Source of the DNA: Flavobacteriales bacterium
GTDB lineage: Bacteria; Bacteroidota; Bacteroidia; Flavobacteriales_D; Cryomorphaceae
Assembly (NCBI GenBank): GCA_022448105.1
Contig: JAKVAV010000002.1
Span: 1-61,802 of the forward strand
DNA: 61,802 nucleotides
Reading direction: 5' to 3'
The translations under genes were made by a program, and so were the position numbers. A model generated the notes under the pieces. That model ran no database searches. It was not told where the DNA came from and saw nothing but the letters and a program-made list of their open reading frames with translations. Numbering within the stretch: the stretch's first letter is position 1; each line of letters opens with the position of its first letter. This document shows, in pieces, positions 37,501-45,156 of the stretch.

Positions 37501-40500
37501 TCTCGTGGTACGTGAGGATGGAAATAATCAGTTTGATAATCGAGGAGGTCCTGCACCAAGACTTTGGAAAGTCCAAGTTGATAAAGGTATCGATATCGCA
37601 TCGAGTTTTACATTCAATTCCGACGTGGAGATAGATGGTCCTGCTAACGAACTTGAAAAGCCTATTGATCTCAAAAACGGACTTCTAGTCTTAAATGATC
37701 CTAACATTAACATTACCCTTTCATCTGGGGGAGGAGACTTTACAATTCCGATAACAGCTGGTCTTGAACTCAATGGTGGTAACCTCGATTTGGTTGGTAA
37801 TGAAACAGGGCTTCTTCTATCTGGGCTATTAAAAATAACAGGTGGATCTCTGAATATCGGTAACACCGAAGGGGTTAACAATTACATAGAATATGGTGGT
37901 GGCGGAGCACCAAAAATCGAAATATCTGGAGGCACCCTAACTGTAGGAAGTCAGATTAGAAGGAACTTAGCTAGTACTGGAGGATCATTAAACTATCGAC
38001 AGAGTGGAGGTGATGTTGTTATTGGAAGATACAGTGCCCCAGAAGCCAATAGAGGTATGCTCGAAATAACAAACTCAGGTAGTCGATTTGAGCACACCGA
38101 TGGCACGCTCACCTTCGTTAGAGGGGTTAATATCAATACTACTCCCTCATTACTCATTCAACCCGACTTCTTTGATGTAGGAGGAAATTCTGAAATTGTA
38201 ATTGGTAGCGCGGATTCACCCCCCGGTGCGGCTATCAGCAACTTTGGAATAGAAAGTTCTATCGCTTTGAATAATCTTACCATCGCATCAACCAATTCTC
38301 CTGTTGCTAATTTAATTTCTACCGACCTTGAAATAGGAGGTGACCTAACTATAGGAACCGGAGCGTCGCTCGTCTGCAACCAAAGGGATCTCACACTAGA
38401 TGGTGATGTGATCAATAATGGATTGCTTACCTCGACGGAAGGTACTGTGATTATTAATCATCCCGTGTTTGGGACTATTTCTGGATCAGGAACATTTGAT
38501 CTAAATGATCTCGTGAGATCTGGAGATACTGGGCAAACCCTCGTACAGACTTCTCTATTGGTGAACAATGATTTCACCAATGGCGCTGGTGAAATGGTGT
38601 TTGGAACCAATACCTTGACCGTTCGTGGTAATGTTACTCATGATGGATTACTGAGCTTCGATAGTCCGTGTAATGGTTTAATATTCAATGGTGATGAGGA
38701 ACAGATTTTTTCAAGATCAGGTTCTGGTGCATCTCAGATTGATATTATGACTATCAATAATGGTAGCGGAATTACAATACCAGCTGGTTTCTCTGAATTT
38801 TTGATAGGAAAGAATCTTCGCATGCAGCGCGGTGTGTTCTCCTTGACAGGAAACCTCTTAGAAATGGCCGAAGGAGCAACATTCACTCCAGTGAATTCTT
38901 TTGGTGAGTCGAACATGATCGTGACAGGGGGAGCCTTCTCAAACTTTGGATTGAAACTCAATATCCCGGCTAACTCAACGGATGATATCTTTGTCCCTCT
39001 TGGAATAGACCGATATATGCCAATTAATCTTAATTTTTCGGCACCGGGCTATTCAAGTGGTACCACTGCAAGTTCGTATTTGTTAAGGTTAAATATTCCG
39101 GAGTGTGGGGTGGTGATCCAGGATGTGGAGCCTGTGCCTCCGCAAATCAATGATCTCAACAACGTTCTCGGAATGTTCTTCTCAATTGATGGAACTAATG
39201 TTGGTGATGGCTTAAATGTAGATGTGAAGTTGCAGTATGATCAACAATATGTCCAAGTAACTACTCCTTATACTGAAGTCGATTATATTGCTGCTCGAGT
39301 TTTAGCTGACAATACCACTATCAGTAAACTAGGTCCGGGTGCAGTTGATGAAGTCAATGATATATTGACATTCAATTTACAAGGTGATTTTGCTGGAAAT
39401 CAATTCGCAGTTGATGGGGATTATTTTGCAGGAGTTGATCCTGCTGTTCCAAACACAATTTTGGTTTATGAGACAATTATGGCCGTCGGAGATGTGAATG
39501 ATGGAAATAATGCCTACGATCAAGTTGTACCTGGTGGTGGTTCTCCGACAGGAGCAAAGGTAATTGTCAAATCAGGGGATAGATTAAACTTCAATGTTGA
39601 TGGAGTGAATTTCTACCAAACAGAAATAGAATCTGGAGCGACTGTAGTAATAGAGCAGACAAGTCTACACAGATTGGGACGTGTTTCAGGTACTGGGACT
39701 ATTGAGGTACAGGGATCAGCTACTCTTCCTGCTGGGGATTACTCAGATTTCTTTGGATGCGGGGGAGGAAGATTGGCTTTTCAGTCAGTTTTTGGGCAAA
39801 GCTTTGAGATTCTTGCGAATATGCCACCATTGGAAGGGTTAACGCTCCGTGGACCAGGAGAATTGACGATAGCCGAGAATGATATAGATATTTGTTCTGA
39901 AATCTTTATCACTGGAAATGCTCAGGTCAAAACTGCGAACTCTTCTTTGTTAGACGTTAGTGGTGATGTTACAATTGAAAATGGAGACTTGGAATTTCGT
40001 CAAGGAAATGTTCTGATTAATGGTAATTTGGACATTTCTGCTGATCCATTTTTCCCAGCATTCTTCTCAGGTCGGGTAGGTTCTGGTAACGATGGAGTTC
40101 TTACTGTTAAAGGCGACCTATTGATAGGAGGAAGAGGAATGAGTATTGGAACAGTCTTCCGAGAAACTCATGTTGAAGGAGATATTACCAAAAACTCTGA
40201 TCCTGCAGGGGGTTCTATTCAAGACGGTACGGGCGGTGCCAAATTGATCCTTAATGGATTTTCTCCGCAAACCATTAATGGAGATTTTATAGGGAATTCC
40301 TTAATACCAACATTTGAGTTAGATAACGCGTCCGGTTTGACTCTTGCCGGAGATGTTGAGGTTTCAGAAAATCTACTCTTAACGAGTGGAAATATCTTTA
40401 CAGATATTGATAATTTAGTGAGATTAACGGAAGATGCAACTCAAGTAACACCAGAAGGCGGGCAACCGACTTCATTTGTTGACGGACCCATGCAATGGGA

Positions 40501-41539
40501 TCTATCTTCAGGTGCGAATAAGGTTAAGTTTCCAATAGGTAACAACGATCGTTATCGACCTCTCTCTATAAGTGAGAGGTCCATTGCTAATACTTGGGAG
40601 GCGCAGTACGTTGACACAATTGCGCGAATTGTACCGATCATTGATGCATTAATGCTCCCAGACCCATTAAGCATTCCGATCATTGAAACTGTAAGTGTTC
40701 AAGAATTCTGGAGAGTTGAGACTAGCGGTGGCACTACCACTGCAAATATAGAATTGAGCTGGGGGGATAGTTCTGCAGTTTCAACGAATACTGCTGAACA
40801 AAGTAATTTAGTTGTCCTTGCTTATGATGAGGTAGATGACCATTGGGACTCCTATGGGGGAACTGACTTCACATATAATGCCCCAACTAATAGGGGTACT
40901 GTAAATAGTATAGATCCCATTACTTTCTCCGAGAGATACTTTACACTAGGGTCTGCTGATGAGGTTAATCCTCTGCCTGTGACTTGGCTGTACTTCAGAG
41001 GGGAGAATAAAGGTCAAAATCATAAACTATTTTGGGCTACAGCTACTGAGATTTACAACGACTATTTTGAGTTAGAAAGATCATTTGATGGTCAGAATTG
41101 GATTGTCGTTACCAGATTAACAGCGGCAGGTGAAAGTAATACCAAACAGGAATACAGTTACACAGATCAAGACGTACCCATTGGTGTGGCTTATTACCGC
41201 CTCAAACAAGTCGACTTTGATGGCAAACAAGAATTTTCGCCAAGCATTGTGGGCCTCGAAAGAGTTCTTTCAGTCGACGAAAATACTTTTGATTTCTTCC
41301 TTTATCCGAACCCAACAGAACTCGGATCATTTCAGATTAAACTAGCCAATGTGACCAATGCTACAGCTTTTATAACCTTGACAGACCTGTCAGGGAAGGT
41401 ATTGGACCAGTCATACGAACAAATTGATGGACAAGGAATATCTGCCCCATTTGAATGCCATTTTGGTGCAGGGGCCTATTGGGTAACGGTTATTGTAAAT
41501 GACAAAGTGAGATCAAGACTGCTAATTGTCTCCATGTAG
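31514..41539 (+). CDS. Giant T9SS surface protein with LamG-like domains and beta-solenoid-like body
   Basis: About 3,341 aa from the ATG at 31514 (a GTG at 31511 precedes it). A long N-region leads to a hydrophobic core, KFIALIFTLMILPLG, cleaved near SFSQ. Two concanavalin/LamG-like regions are visible, at about 70-310 (LILWLDGSSAEPY, EIIIYEGRLNRPAT) and 1705-1955 (FIWFDATEGV, DIGEIIMFKRALTSNERQRV). Most of the rest is a chain of short strands with recurring L-x-(I/V)-x-G-N-L/D-(L/I) elements (such as DLYIDGNLTIGSG and VRGNVRIKS), which suggests a right-handed beta-solenoid filament. A Fn3-like module (about 3155-3255) and a type A sorting domain (FFLYPNPTELGSF to the end) finish it. Probably an adhesin; no catalytic motif seen. 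Confidence 0.85.
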   Translation: MTAIIAGQRAFIIFTSVIKKLTESFIIKEVARSAKFIALIFTLMILPLGSFSQYGPMGIGNGDGSATSAGPQPKLILWLDGSSAEPYINNAPVSQWTDKSGNGHHFLPTGIYNPVLRTGGPPFGGPRGAFPGSPNRPCVRFANLDDQMECANFELTGNGYTIYFIVESSDNNYGLITYSTATSGQEMSIYNDNGIRQQMLSSIDRSSAVGDISTGNWNYGGILLATSDGYNWEYNRTNHYEGGYSAFNGINFAANGSAMIGDIPNPTDTYPSADEFTGGIAEIIIYEGRLNRPATRLMRTYFWLKYGLSGASSGWDKMNNSNSAGSEFGGRCYTPIGIGRDSENPNAGSINEARSEGLVLRVNSTEWTQTRTYLCAAVQGGAVTGPTPNTVVTQGLASLPTVINRWSRLWEINGADNTNQIYQVGFDFGEGINGDVPQNPENFVLLYRDNPTSGDFSVLPVSNSNKFILDDEIVFRVSRSQLTTPNRYYTVGTTDASSSLTGQIQRTWYAYQSGDWSDPLTWTLDGSSAPVYVNPGNSVPNVFDNVYIDAGRTVDLDMTLPQHGTLTVIGTLDMGSADQPNFAEIRGSGTIRCTSGNFPLGNSAPFADPIIGGTLEYYGAGGFEQTDDLLVNKLKIDLNSANSTITLAADLTTNGFFEVNRGTFIINDDASTIRQITSFDRVLVESQGKLIVSDDPGVRKHEWYFHDDLINNGGEIRFTNRTTANYTAYSSPETVDIVEAFFVSANQNQELRANGLSYFSRIIMDKGIDQTYTLSISSNNSNHFKLLGPCNDGHPNSSYINEAGNQNSFAMINGTAEIKENIFIPLQINSGNYNINNTVQLWVNGGEVTKGPLGGGGSSEAIVPYGTVKVTSGVLNALCRSGLTTRDNGLVQVDGGEINTNQIRTSVLGAENIGGLIINDGTVNIDGTLPGGTQPNFYTLSLTYPGNLFRMTGGVLNITGPSSSGLVFINSDPQNTSVTGGTMNLNISNTSDNHMITSRAAFWNLTLIRSSTSGTNRNFKVAAGDSGPGGVDNEELPLQDLVIKNNLSITGPNSPKLQMGIAGDPADLYIDGNLTIGSGCEYIHNDNTTYFVGRPNSSLTFGGSTTFPFGNVVVDKDLDSRSVSIQPTGPTSSMDILGNFSIERGSFENANRNVIVRGNVRIKSRFGNFTSGGRLFLQGITGRQRIFSEGGSISTMFIVNPDGVELVNDRLTILQRIFFSSGSLFIGDQTLRIQSTNSSYLQSFNSTDKFIVCSGNPSAGGLEILNYEPAQNIVFPVGVSTGNGIKYTPTNIYINSNWVDTGYVRVTPVDTLLTSSDLDGAEDYLNFHWKVSHSEYSSVPNVTHRFIYQQDDVRGTDESTFESGRVLSTLPFTRTLDNAPASPHVNTSSNQIFYNGSDVAQSTTGSGTPLVNADYSAGAADRFPIGSSPDVFFSRSATVGAAWDNPANWNKLQDCPACVDVYSNHSSSQPATLEYPESGDIAVIGFNVDNGSMKPHVYAPPAGGIEAAQVVFTPLQDVSGNSQPRYNGPSSVDLGILRPSLEIVNTSDIIRVGQITGEGALILKDNIDLGVTDLGGFLAEDSSVVVIDESSGAPFKLDFISASLPNLFIATGEPSITADLTIRGNLEIAGTSKLILNESDDGDVFVDGDLILDKYQLAAGNPTIYFNKDGSSKSITIGGDLKLLGSTAYIGFSPEVSGPSDPPEPWTPDEISPFIWFDATEGVTSTGGFVSAWQNQGMGAYTATQSDNLKRPSVQVGLNGINTLRFDGVDDFLEIPHSNEFNIAASEDFEIFSVAQFNDPVALTEPDFSVMFAKGKTSDREFMFYLAIRKYRLYMDRGRMRVEAPNNHTTAPNLGWARRQGNNAKLFNTVGGNASRGNVGNGRMDGNTHNVTIGAAEDGTIRFMDGDIGEIIMFKRALTSNERQRVEGWLAHKWGLQNELPVGHPYRTIPPFIGVETDETSRLIVEGDIVQDLTNASSMNNGIELYDIDAEASFVNLVVREDGNNQFDNRGGPAPRLWKVQVDKGIDIASSFTFNSDVEIDGPANELEKPIDLKNGLLVLNDPNINITLSSGGGDFTIPITAGLELNGGNLDLVGNETGLLLSGLLKITGGSLNIGNTEGVNNYIEYGGGGAPKIEISGGTLTVGSQIRRNLASTGGSLNYRQSGGDVVIGRYSAPEANRGMLEITNSGSRFEHTDGTLTFVRGVNINTTPSLLIQPDFFDVGGNSEIVIGSADSPPGAAISNFGIESSIALNNLTIASTNSPVANLISTDLEIGGDLTIGTGASLVCNQRDLTLDGDVINNGLLTSTEGTVIINHPVFGTISGSGTFDLNDLVRSGDTGQTLVQTSLLVNNDFTNGAGEMVFGTNTLTVRGNVTHDGLLSFDSPCNGLIFNGDEEQIFSRSGSGASQIDIMTINNGSGITIPAGFSEFLIGKNLRMQRGVFSLTGNLLEMAEGATFTPVNSFGESNMIVTGGAFSNFGLKLNIPANSTDDIFVPLGIDRYMPINLNFSAPGYSSGTTASSYLLRLNIPECGVVIQDVEPVPPQINDLNNVLGMFFSIDGTNVGDGLNVDVKLQYDQQYVQVTTPYTEVDYIAARVLADNTTISKLGPGAVDEVNDILTFNLQGDFAGNQFAVDGDYFAGVDPAVPNTILVYETIMAVGDVNDGNNAYDQVVPGGGSPTGAKVIVKSGDRLNFNVDGVNFYQTEIESGATVVIEQTSLHRLGRVSGTGTIEVQGSATLPAGDYSDFFGCGGGRLAFQSVFGQSFEILANMPPLEGLTLRGPGELTIAENDIDICSEIFITGNAQVKTANSSLLDVSGDVTIENGDLEFRQGNVLINGNLDISADPFFPAFFSGRVGSGNDGVLTVKGDLLIGGRGMSIGTVFRETHVEGDITKNSDPAGGSIQDGTGGAKLILNGFSPQTINGDFIGNSLIPTFELDNASGLTLAGDVEVSENLLLTSGNIFTDIDNLVRLTEDATQVTPEGGQPTSFVDGPMQWDLSSGANKVKFPIGNNDRYRPLSISERSIANTWEAQYVDTIARIVPIIDALMLPDPLSIPIIETVSVQEFWRVETSGGTTTANIELSWGDSSAVSTNTAEQSNLVVLAYDEVDDHWDSYGGTDFTYNAPTNRGTVNSIDPITFSERYFTLGSADEVNPLPVTWLYFRGENKGQNHKLFWATATEIYNDYFELERSFDGQNWIVVTRLTAAGESNTKQEYSYTDQDVPIGVAYYRLKQVDFDGKQEFSPSIVGLERVLSVDENTFDFFLYPNPTELGSFQIKLANVTNATAFITLTDLSGKVLDQSYEQIDGQGISAPFECHFGAGAYWVTVIVNDKVRSRLLIVSM

Positions 41540-41819
41540 ATCCATTTCTTCTGGGTTCGCCAACCTTCCTGCCTTATCATCTTAAAGCTTATATTCCCAG
41601 TTTTCGGTTCAGAGCATTTTTGAAACTAAGGTATTCAGCAACAACAGTCACACTTCAATCCTCTAGGAACATTTCAAAGCCGAAGGATTAAAATTGAGTC
41701 AGAACCTTGGCTACTTTTCAGTTTTAACTTTTCGTTTGATTCTAAATAAAATACACTTTTATTCACATACCGTAAGCTTTTCCCAAAACCAGTTCACTTA
41801 AAATTAAATTTTCATTTCA

Positions 41820-42005
41820 TTATGATAACGGTATAGGTAGATTATTTCCGAGTTTTTCGTGTGGTCTGAAAAAGTTGTAATCCACGAACCATTCTTCTGC
41901 TTTTTGCCTTGCCTCCTCGAGTGAGTTGAAAATGTTTGCATTTAGCAATTCTCTTCTCACTGACCCATTAAAGCGTTCAATAGAGGCATCATGTGGAGTT
42001 CCTAC
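41820..42005 (-). mobile_element. IS3-family transposase OrfB remnant (C-terminal end)
   Basis: Minus strand, about 60 codons: GTPHDASIERFNGSVRRELL, then NSLEEARQKAEEWFVDYNFF, RPHEKLG and a TAA at 41820-41822. The ERFNGS and DYN..RPH elements are the C-terminal part of the IS3-type DDE integrase domain (the last catalytic Glu is in ERFNGS). Upstream of GTPHD the similarity stops at an abrupt junction, so most of the element is missing. Confidence 0.85.
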
Positions 42006-42049
42006 ATTTGACGAGACAAAAAGTTAAGGGTACTATACAAGAGCCTTAG

Positions 42050-42196
42050 CAGAATAAGACAAAGACCAGAAGAGTATTTACAAAAGAGTTCAAGCAAAAG
42101 GCTGTTGAGCTGAGCAATGTTAGAGGAAACACCCAAGAAGCAGGCAGAGAACTGGGTATTGGTGCGGAACTGAATTACAGGTGGCGCAAAGAAGTT
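42050..42196 (+). mobile_element. IS3-family OrfA remnant (N-terminal end)
   Basis: Plus strand, about 49 codons: KTRRVFTKEFKQKAVELS, then EAGRELGIGAELNYRWRKEV. This is the helix-turn-helix start of IS3 OrfA. It is preceded by an in-frame TAG (42047-42049) and has no ATG. It runs in frame into the phage tail fragment that follows. It points opposite to the OrfB remnant, so the two are not the halves of one simple insertion. Confidence 0.8.
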
Positions 42197-42988
42197 AGGC
42201 ATAATGCCGATAATATTCGAGCTATCCGCATGAAGCTCAAAAATGACCTTTTGCAAATTAAAACCGATCTCAAAGCTGGAGAGCTGGCGATTGGCCAATT
42301 GGCGGGAGCGAGGTATCATCAGAACGAAAAGAACAAAACGGATCAACTCCTCGGTGATCGCGAACGGGAGATGAACCAGCTCACCCATTGCGGAAACACT
42401 GTTTTCAGCACGATGGGCACCATTGCACAAGCCACGAGCGCCTCCGCTGAATATCAGCAACAAGTAGGTGAGGCGATGAATATTTTCAACAGTGGTGTGG
42501 CCATTGTTCAGGCTGCCGCATCCATCAAAGCAGGCGATCCATTTACCTATTTAGCGCTCCTCGGCACCGTGCTCGGAGAGCTTAGAAATACCATTTCACA
42601 GGCCAGCGCTCAAACCTCTGGCGCAAGCATTCCATCTCCACCTGGTTTCGCAACTGGTACAGACAGAGCACCCGGCGGGCTCTCTATAGTTGGTGAAACT
42701 GGTCCTGAGTTAGTCAATTTGCCAGAGGGTGCTCAAGTGGTGCCCTCTGGTCCATCGCGAAATCTTCTTTTTGGAAACAATGCACAACTTGATTTTGGTG
42801 GCGTGCCCGATTTGAGCGGCGTATCTGGTGGCTCATCAAACAGGATGATGGAGGAGCTTAGCATGCTCAGAAAAGAAATGGCCGCGTGGCCTACTCGCCT
42901 TCGTGTGGAGAGCGTTCAAACCGATTTCGATATTTACACAGAACGCCGAGATCGCAACCGCCGCCGCGTGCGCAATGTGAAAAGCTGA
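42197..42988 (+). pseudogene. Phage tail tape-measure-like protein, C-terminal fragment
   Basis: The first ATG is at 42230 (252 aa), but the frame is open further upstream into the IS3 remnant. A Lys/Glu/Gln-rich helical start is followed by a hydrophobic AIVQAAASIKAGDPFTYLALL, then the diagnostic tape-measure C-terminus: PPGFATGTDRAPGGLSIVG, ETGPELVNLPEGAQVVPSG. A charged tail ends ERRDRNRRRVRNVKS. Intact tape-measure proteins are much longer and are flanked by tail genes; none is here. It is therefore a prophage remnant whose 5' side was cut by the IS3 insertion. Confidence 0.75.
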
Positions 42989-43001
42989 TTTAGCATTTTT
43001 T

Positions 43002-43086
43002 TGTGGGACTATTTTGGGACGAAAAGTGCTATAATTTACCTTTTGGGACGGTATTTTAGGTGTTTGGGACAATTTTTTGTCCCAAA
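43002..43086. repeat. Cluster of TTTGGGAC repeats beside tRNA-Arg
   Basis: TTTGGGAC occurs at 43013-43020, 43042-43049 and 43063-43070, with a near copy TGTGGGAC at 43002-43009 and an inverted copy GTCCCAAA at 43079-43086. The last direct copy and the inverted one can form a hairpin. Clustered short repeats between a phage fragment and a tRNA gene look like integrase arm-binding sites, though spacing varies (29 and 21 bp). Confidence 0.65.
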
Positions 43087-43107
43087 TTAAAAACCTCTTA
43101 ACACCAA

Positions 43108-43136
43108 CAATGGCGGGCTTTTCAGCGCCGCCATTG
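43108..43136 (-). terminator. Hairpin downstream of tRNA-Arg
   Basis: Perfect 9-bp arms, CAATGGCGG (43108-43116) and CCGCCATTG (43128-43136), with an 11-nt loop. It sits just 3' of the minus-strand tRNA. There is no T-run, so its role as terminator is uncertain. Confidence 0.35.
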
Positions 43137-43158
43137 AATTGAAAGTGACCGTTTTTAG

Positions 43159-43232
43159 TGATCGCGACAGGATTCGAACCTGTGACCGTCTGCTTAGAAG
43201 GCAGATGCTCTATCCAGCTGAGCTACGCGACC
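43159..43232 (-). tRNA. tRNA-Arg (anticodon UCU)
   Basis: 74 nt on the minus strand: acceptor GGTCGCG pairing with CGCGATC (one G-U), D-arm starting AGCTCAGCTGGATAGAGC, anticodon loop with TCT in CCTTCTAAG, T-arm ACAGGTTCGAATCCTGT, discriminator A, no encoded CCA. It reads AGA/AGG. Upstream on its strand is TACCATTG (43237-43244), one mismatch from the TAnnTTTG box. Confidence 0.95.
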
Positions 43233-43405
43233 TTTGCAATGGTATAGCGCCTACAGGTCGTTCTGGTTGAACGAAAACAGGGCTTGCTGTTCCAAATCGG
43301 GGTGCGAAATTAATACTTCATTTAAAAACACCCTAATTCCAAACGAAAATTTACATTCATAATTCCCGCTTTTAGCATTAGCTCAGGAAAAAAGGGATTT
43401 ATTTC

Positions 43406-44161
43406 CTACTCGCGTTTAGGAAAGTTACTCTCGAAATACTGCAGCATTTCTTTCGTAGATGAACAATTGAGTTTTGTCTTCATTCTTTTCTTTTGAGTCT
43501 TTATAGTGCTTGGCATCACATTCATTTCTTCAGCAATCTCCGCGTCGGATAGACCTTGCTTTAGCAATGTATATATTTCATCCTGCCTTGTTGAGAAGAA
43601 GTTTGCAGGCTTGAATTCGAGATATTCAGACAATGCGTCGTGGCTAGTGTATGGGCTGTCCCATCTCCATCTTACTGCAGATGAAGAGGAATCTCCCATA
43701 TAACTAATGTCCTGAAGTATCGAGTAGTTTCCAACTAGTGCTCTGTTTCGATTCATCCTGCACACGCCTGATGTTCTTTGGATCTTTATATAGGAGCCAT
43801 CAAGTTTCCTCATGCGATAAGTGAGGTAAAGAATACCATCTTTCGGAATTCCCCTTGCAGTAGAATAAGTAAGTACTCCCTTTACAATATGTTCAACAAT
43901 GGGGTAATCTTCAGGGTGAATCAAACTAAACACATGATCATATGTAAAGTCGCAATCACGAAAGCCCAAAAGCTGTTCAATATTTTTGCTGTAAGTCACT
44001 TCCTTTTTTGATAAGGATAGGATATACATTGCCTGATTGTGAATCAACGGATACTTCTTATAATTGAACCTTTTACGTTCTTGAGAAATCTCTTTCTTTA
44101 CTCTAAGCTTTGAAGATATTTCCGAAATTTCGGATTTAAAATTGAAGTCTTGGTTGGTCAT
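43406..44161 (-). CDS. PAS-domain LuxR-family transcriptional regulator
   Basis: 251 aa, cytosolic. A helical N-terminus leads to a PAS_3-like domain (about 40-155; ILSLSKKEVTYSKNIEQLLGF, FSLIHPEDYPIVEHI, YRMRKLDGSYIKIQRT), then a C-terminal LuxR-type helix-turn-helix (about 188-245; FSTRQDEIYTLLKQGLSDAE, then IAEEMNVMPSTIKTQKKRM). PAS domains sense small ligands, light or redox; no cofactor-binding residue can be named from sequence alone. It has no adjacent kinase and likely acts as a one-component regulator. It is transcribed divergently from the SDR gene 183 bp away, a possible target. Confidence 0.85.
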   Translation of the reverse strand: MTNQDFNFKSEISEISSKLRVKKEISQERKRFNYKKYPLIHNQAMYILSLSKKEVTYSKNIEQLLGFRDCDFTYDHVFSLIHPEDYPIVEHIVKGVLTYSTARGIPKDGILYLTYRMRKLDGSYIKIQRTSGVCRMNRNRALVGNYSILQDISYMGDSSSSAVRWRWDSPYTSHDALSEYLEFKPANFFSTRQDEIYTLLKQGLSDAEIAEEMNVMPSTIKTQKKRMKTKLNCSSTKEMLQYFESNFPKRE

Positions 44162-44344
44162 AATTTGAATGGAACATAATACATAAATTATTGGAAATGT
44201 TTCTATCGCACCAAGGCTAGGAAATTGATTTTTTAGCCTTGTCTATGATTTAATGATCCAAGTTTATTACTCGAATTCCTGTATTGGGAGATAATCTACT
44301 GCCGCTGAAAGTAGCCACGAATAGCTTATCTTCGGCCCGCGATT

Positions 44345-45154
44345 ATGGCGTCAAGATTCAAATGTGTTTGGGTAACCGGAGCAAGCTCCGGCATAGGGCT
44401 GGAAGCAGCCAGACAGCTCTCGCTCTTTACGGAGAATTTAGTCATTTCAGCTAGGAGCAAGAGTAAATTGGACGAACTGAAAATCCAACTTCAAGAGACG
44501 AGTTCAGTAATTGTAGCTCCACTCGATCTTTCAAATTCTCAGTCTATAAAGGCTGCTGCTACTTTTATCTTAGATCAAAACCTAGTTCCTGATTTAGTAT
44601 TCCACGCCGGCGGTATTAGCCAGAGATCTTATGCGAATGAAACTTCCATAGAAGTTGACAGGAGAATTATGGAAGTAAATTATTTTGGCACCATCCAATT
44701 AACAAAGGAACTGCTTCCGAGGATGATCGCAAATGGCGGAGGGCATTTTGCCATAGTCACAAGTTTAGTTGGACTTTTTGGATATGGAGTGAGGTCAGCT
44801 TATTCTGCGTCCAAGCATGCCTTGCATGGTTTTTTTGAGTCATTGGATATCGAACTTGTGGATAAGGGTATTGCATCAACTCTGATATGTCCTGGAGGCG
44901 TTCAAACCAATATTTCATTGAATGCATTGCAAGGGGACGGATCCAACGCCGGAGTAATGGATGAGATGCAAACCCAAGGTATGCCTGTTGATCAGGCTGT
45001 TCGCAGAATGGTAAATGGCATTCTTCAAAAGAAAAAACTCTTGATAATTGGTTCACCAAAAGAGAAGCTCGGTGTGCTAATGAGTAAATTTTTCCCAAGT
45101 ATTTTCTTTAAAATTGCGTCGAAGCAAAACCCGAGAGGGTCAGTCAAGCTATAG
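44345..45154 (+). CDS. Short-chain dehydrogenase/reductase (SDR)
   Basis: 269 aa. The Rossmann glycine motif TGASSGIG is at residues 11-18, an HAGG strand (for the usual NNAG) at about 90, the SLVGLFG catalytic Ser region near 140, and YSASK (Tyr and Lys) at about 152-156. The Arg in ISARSK after the second strand suggests NADP preference. The C-terminal segment (GILQKKKLLIIGSPKEKLGVLMSKF) resembles DltE/SDR family members with a membrane-facing helix. The substrate is unknown. The gene is followed after 2 bp by a VOC-fold gene and the two are surely co-transcribed. Confidence 0.9.
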   Translation: MASRFKCVWVTGASSGIGLEAARQLSLFTENLVISARSKSKLDELKIQLQETSSVIVAPLDLSNSQSIKAAATFILDQNLVPDLVFHAGGISQRSYANETSIEVDRRIMEVNYFGTIQLTKELLPRMIANGGGHFAIVTSLVGLFGYGVRSAYSASKHALHGFFESLDIELVDKGIASTLICPGGVQTNISLNALQGDGSNAGVMDEMQTQGMPVDQAVRRMVNGILQKKKLLIIGSPKEKLGVLMSKFFPSIFFKIASKQNPRGSVKL

Positions 45155-45156
45155 TC

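Noticed and set aside
41820-42196. A complete IS3 element.
   Set aside because: The two fragments point in opposite directions, OrfB lacks most of its length and no pair of terminal inverted repeats is visible.
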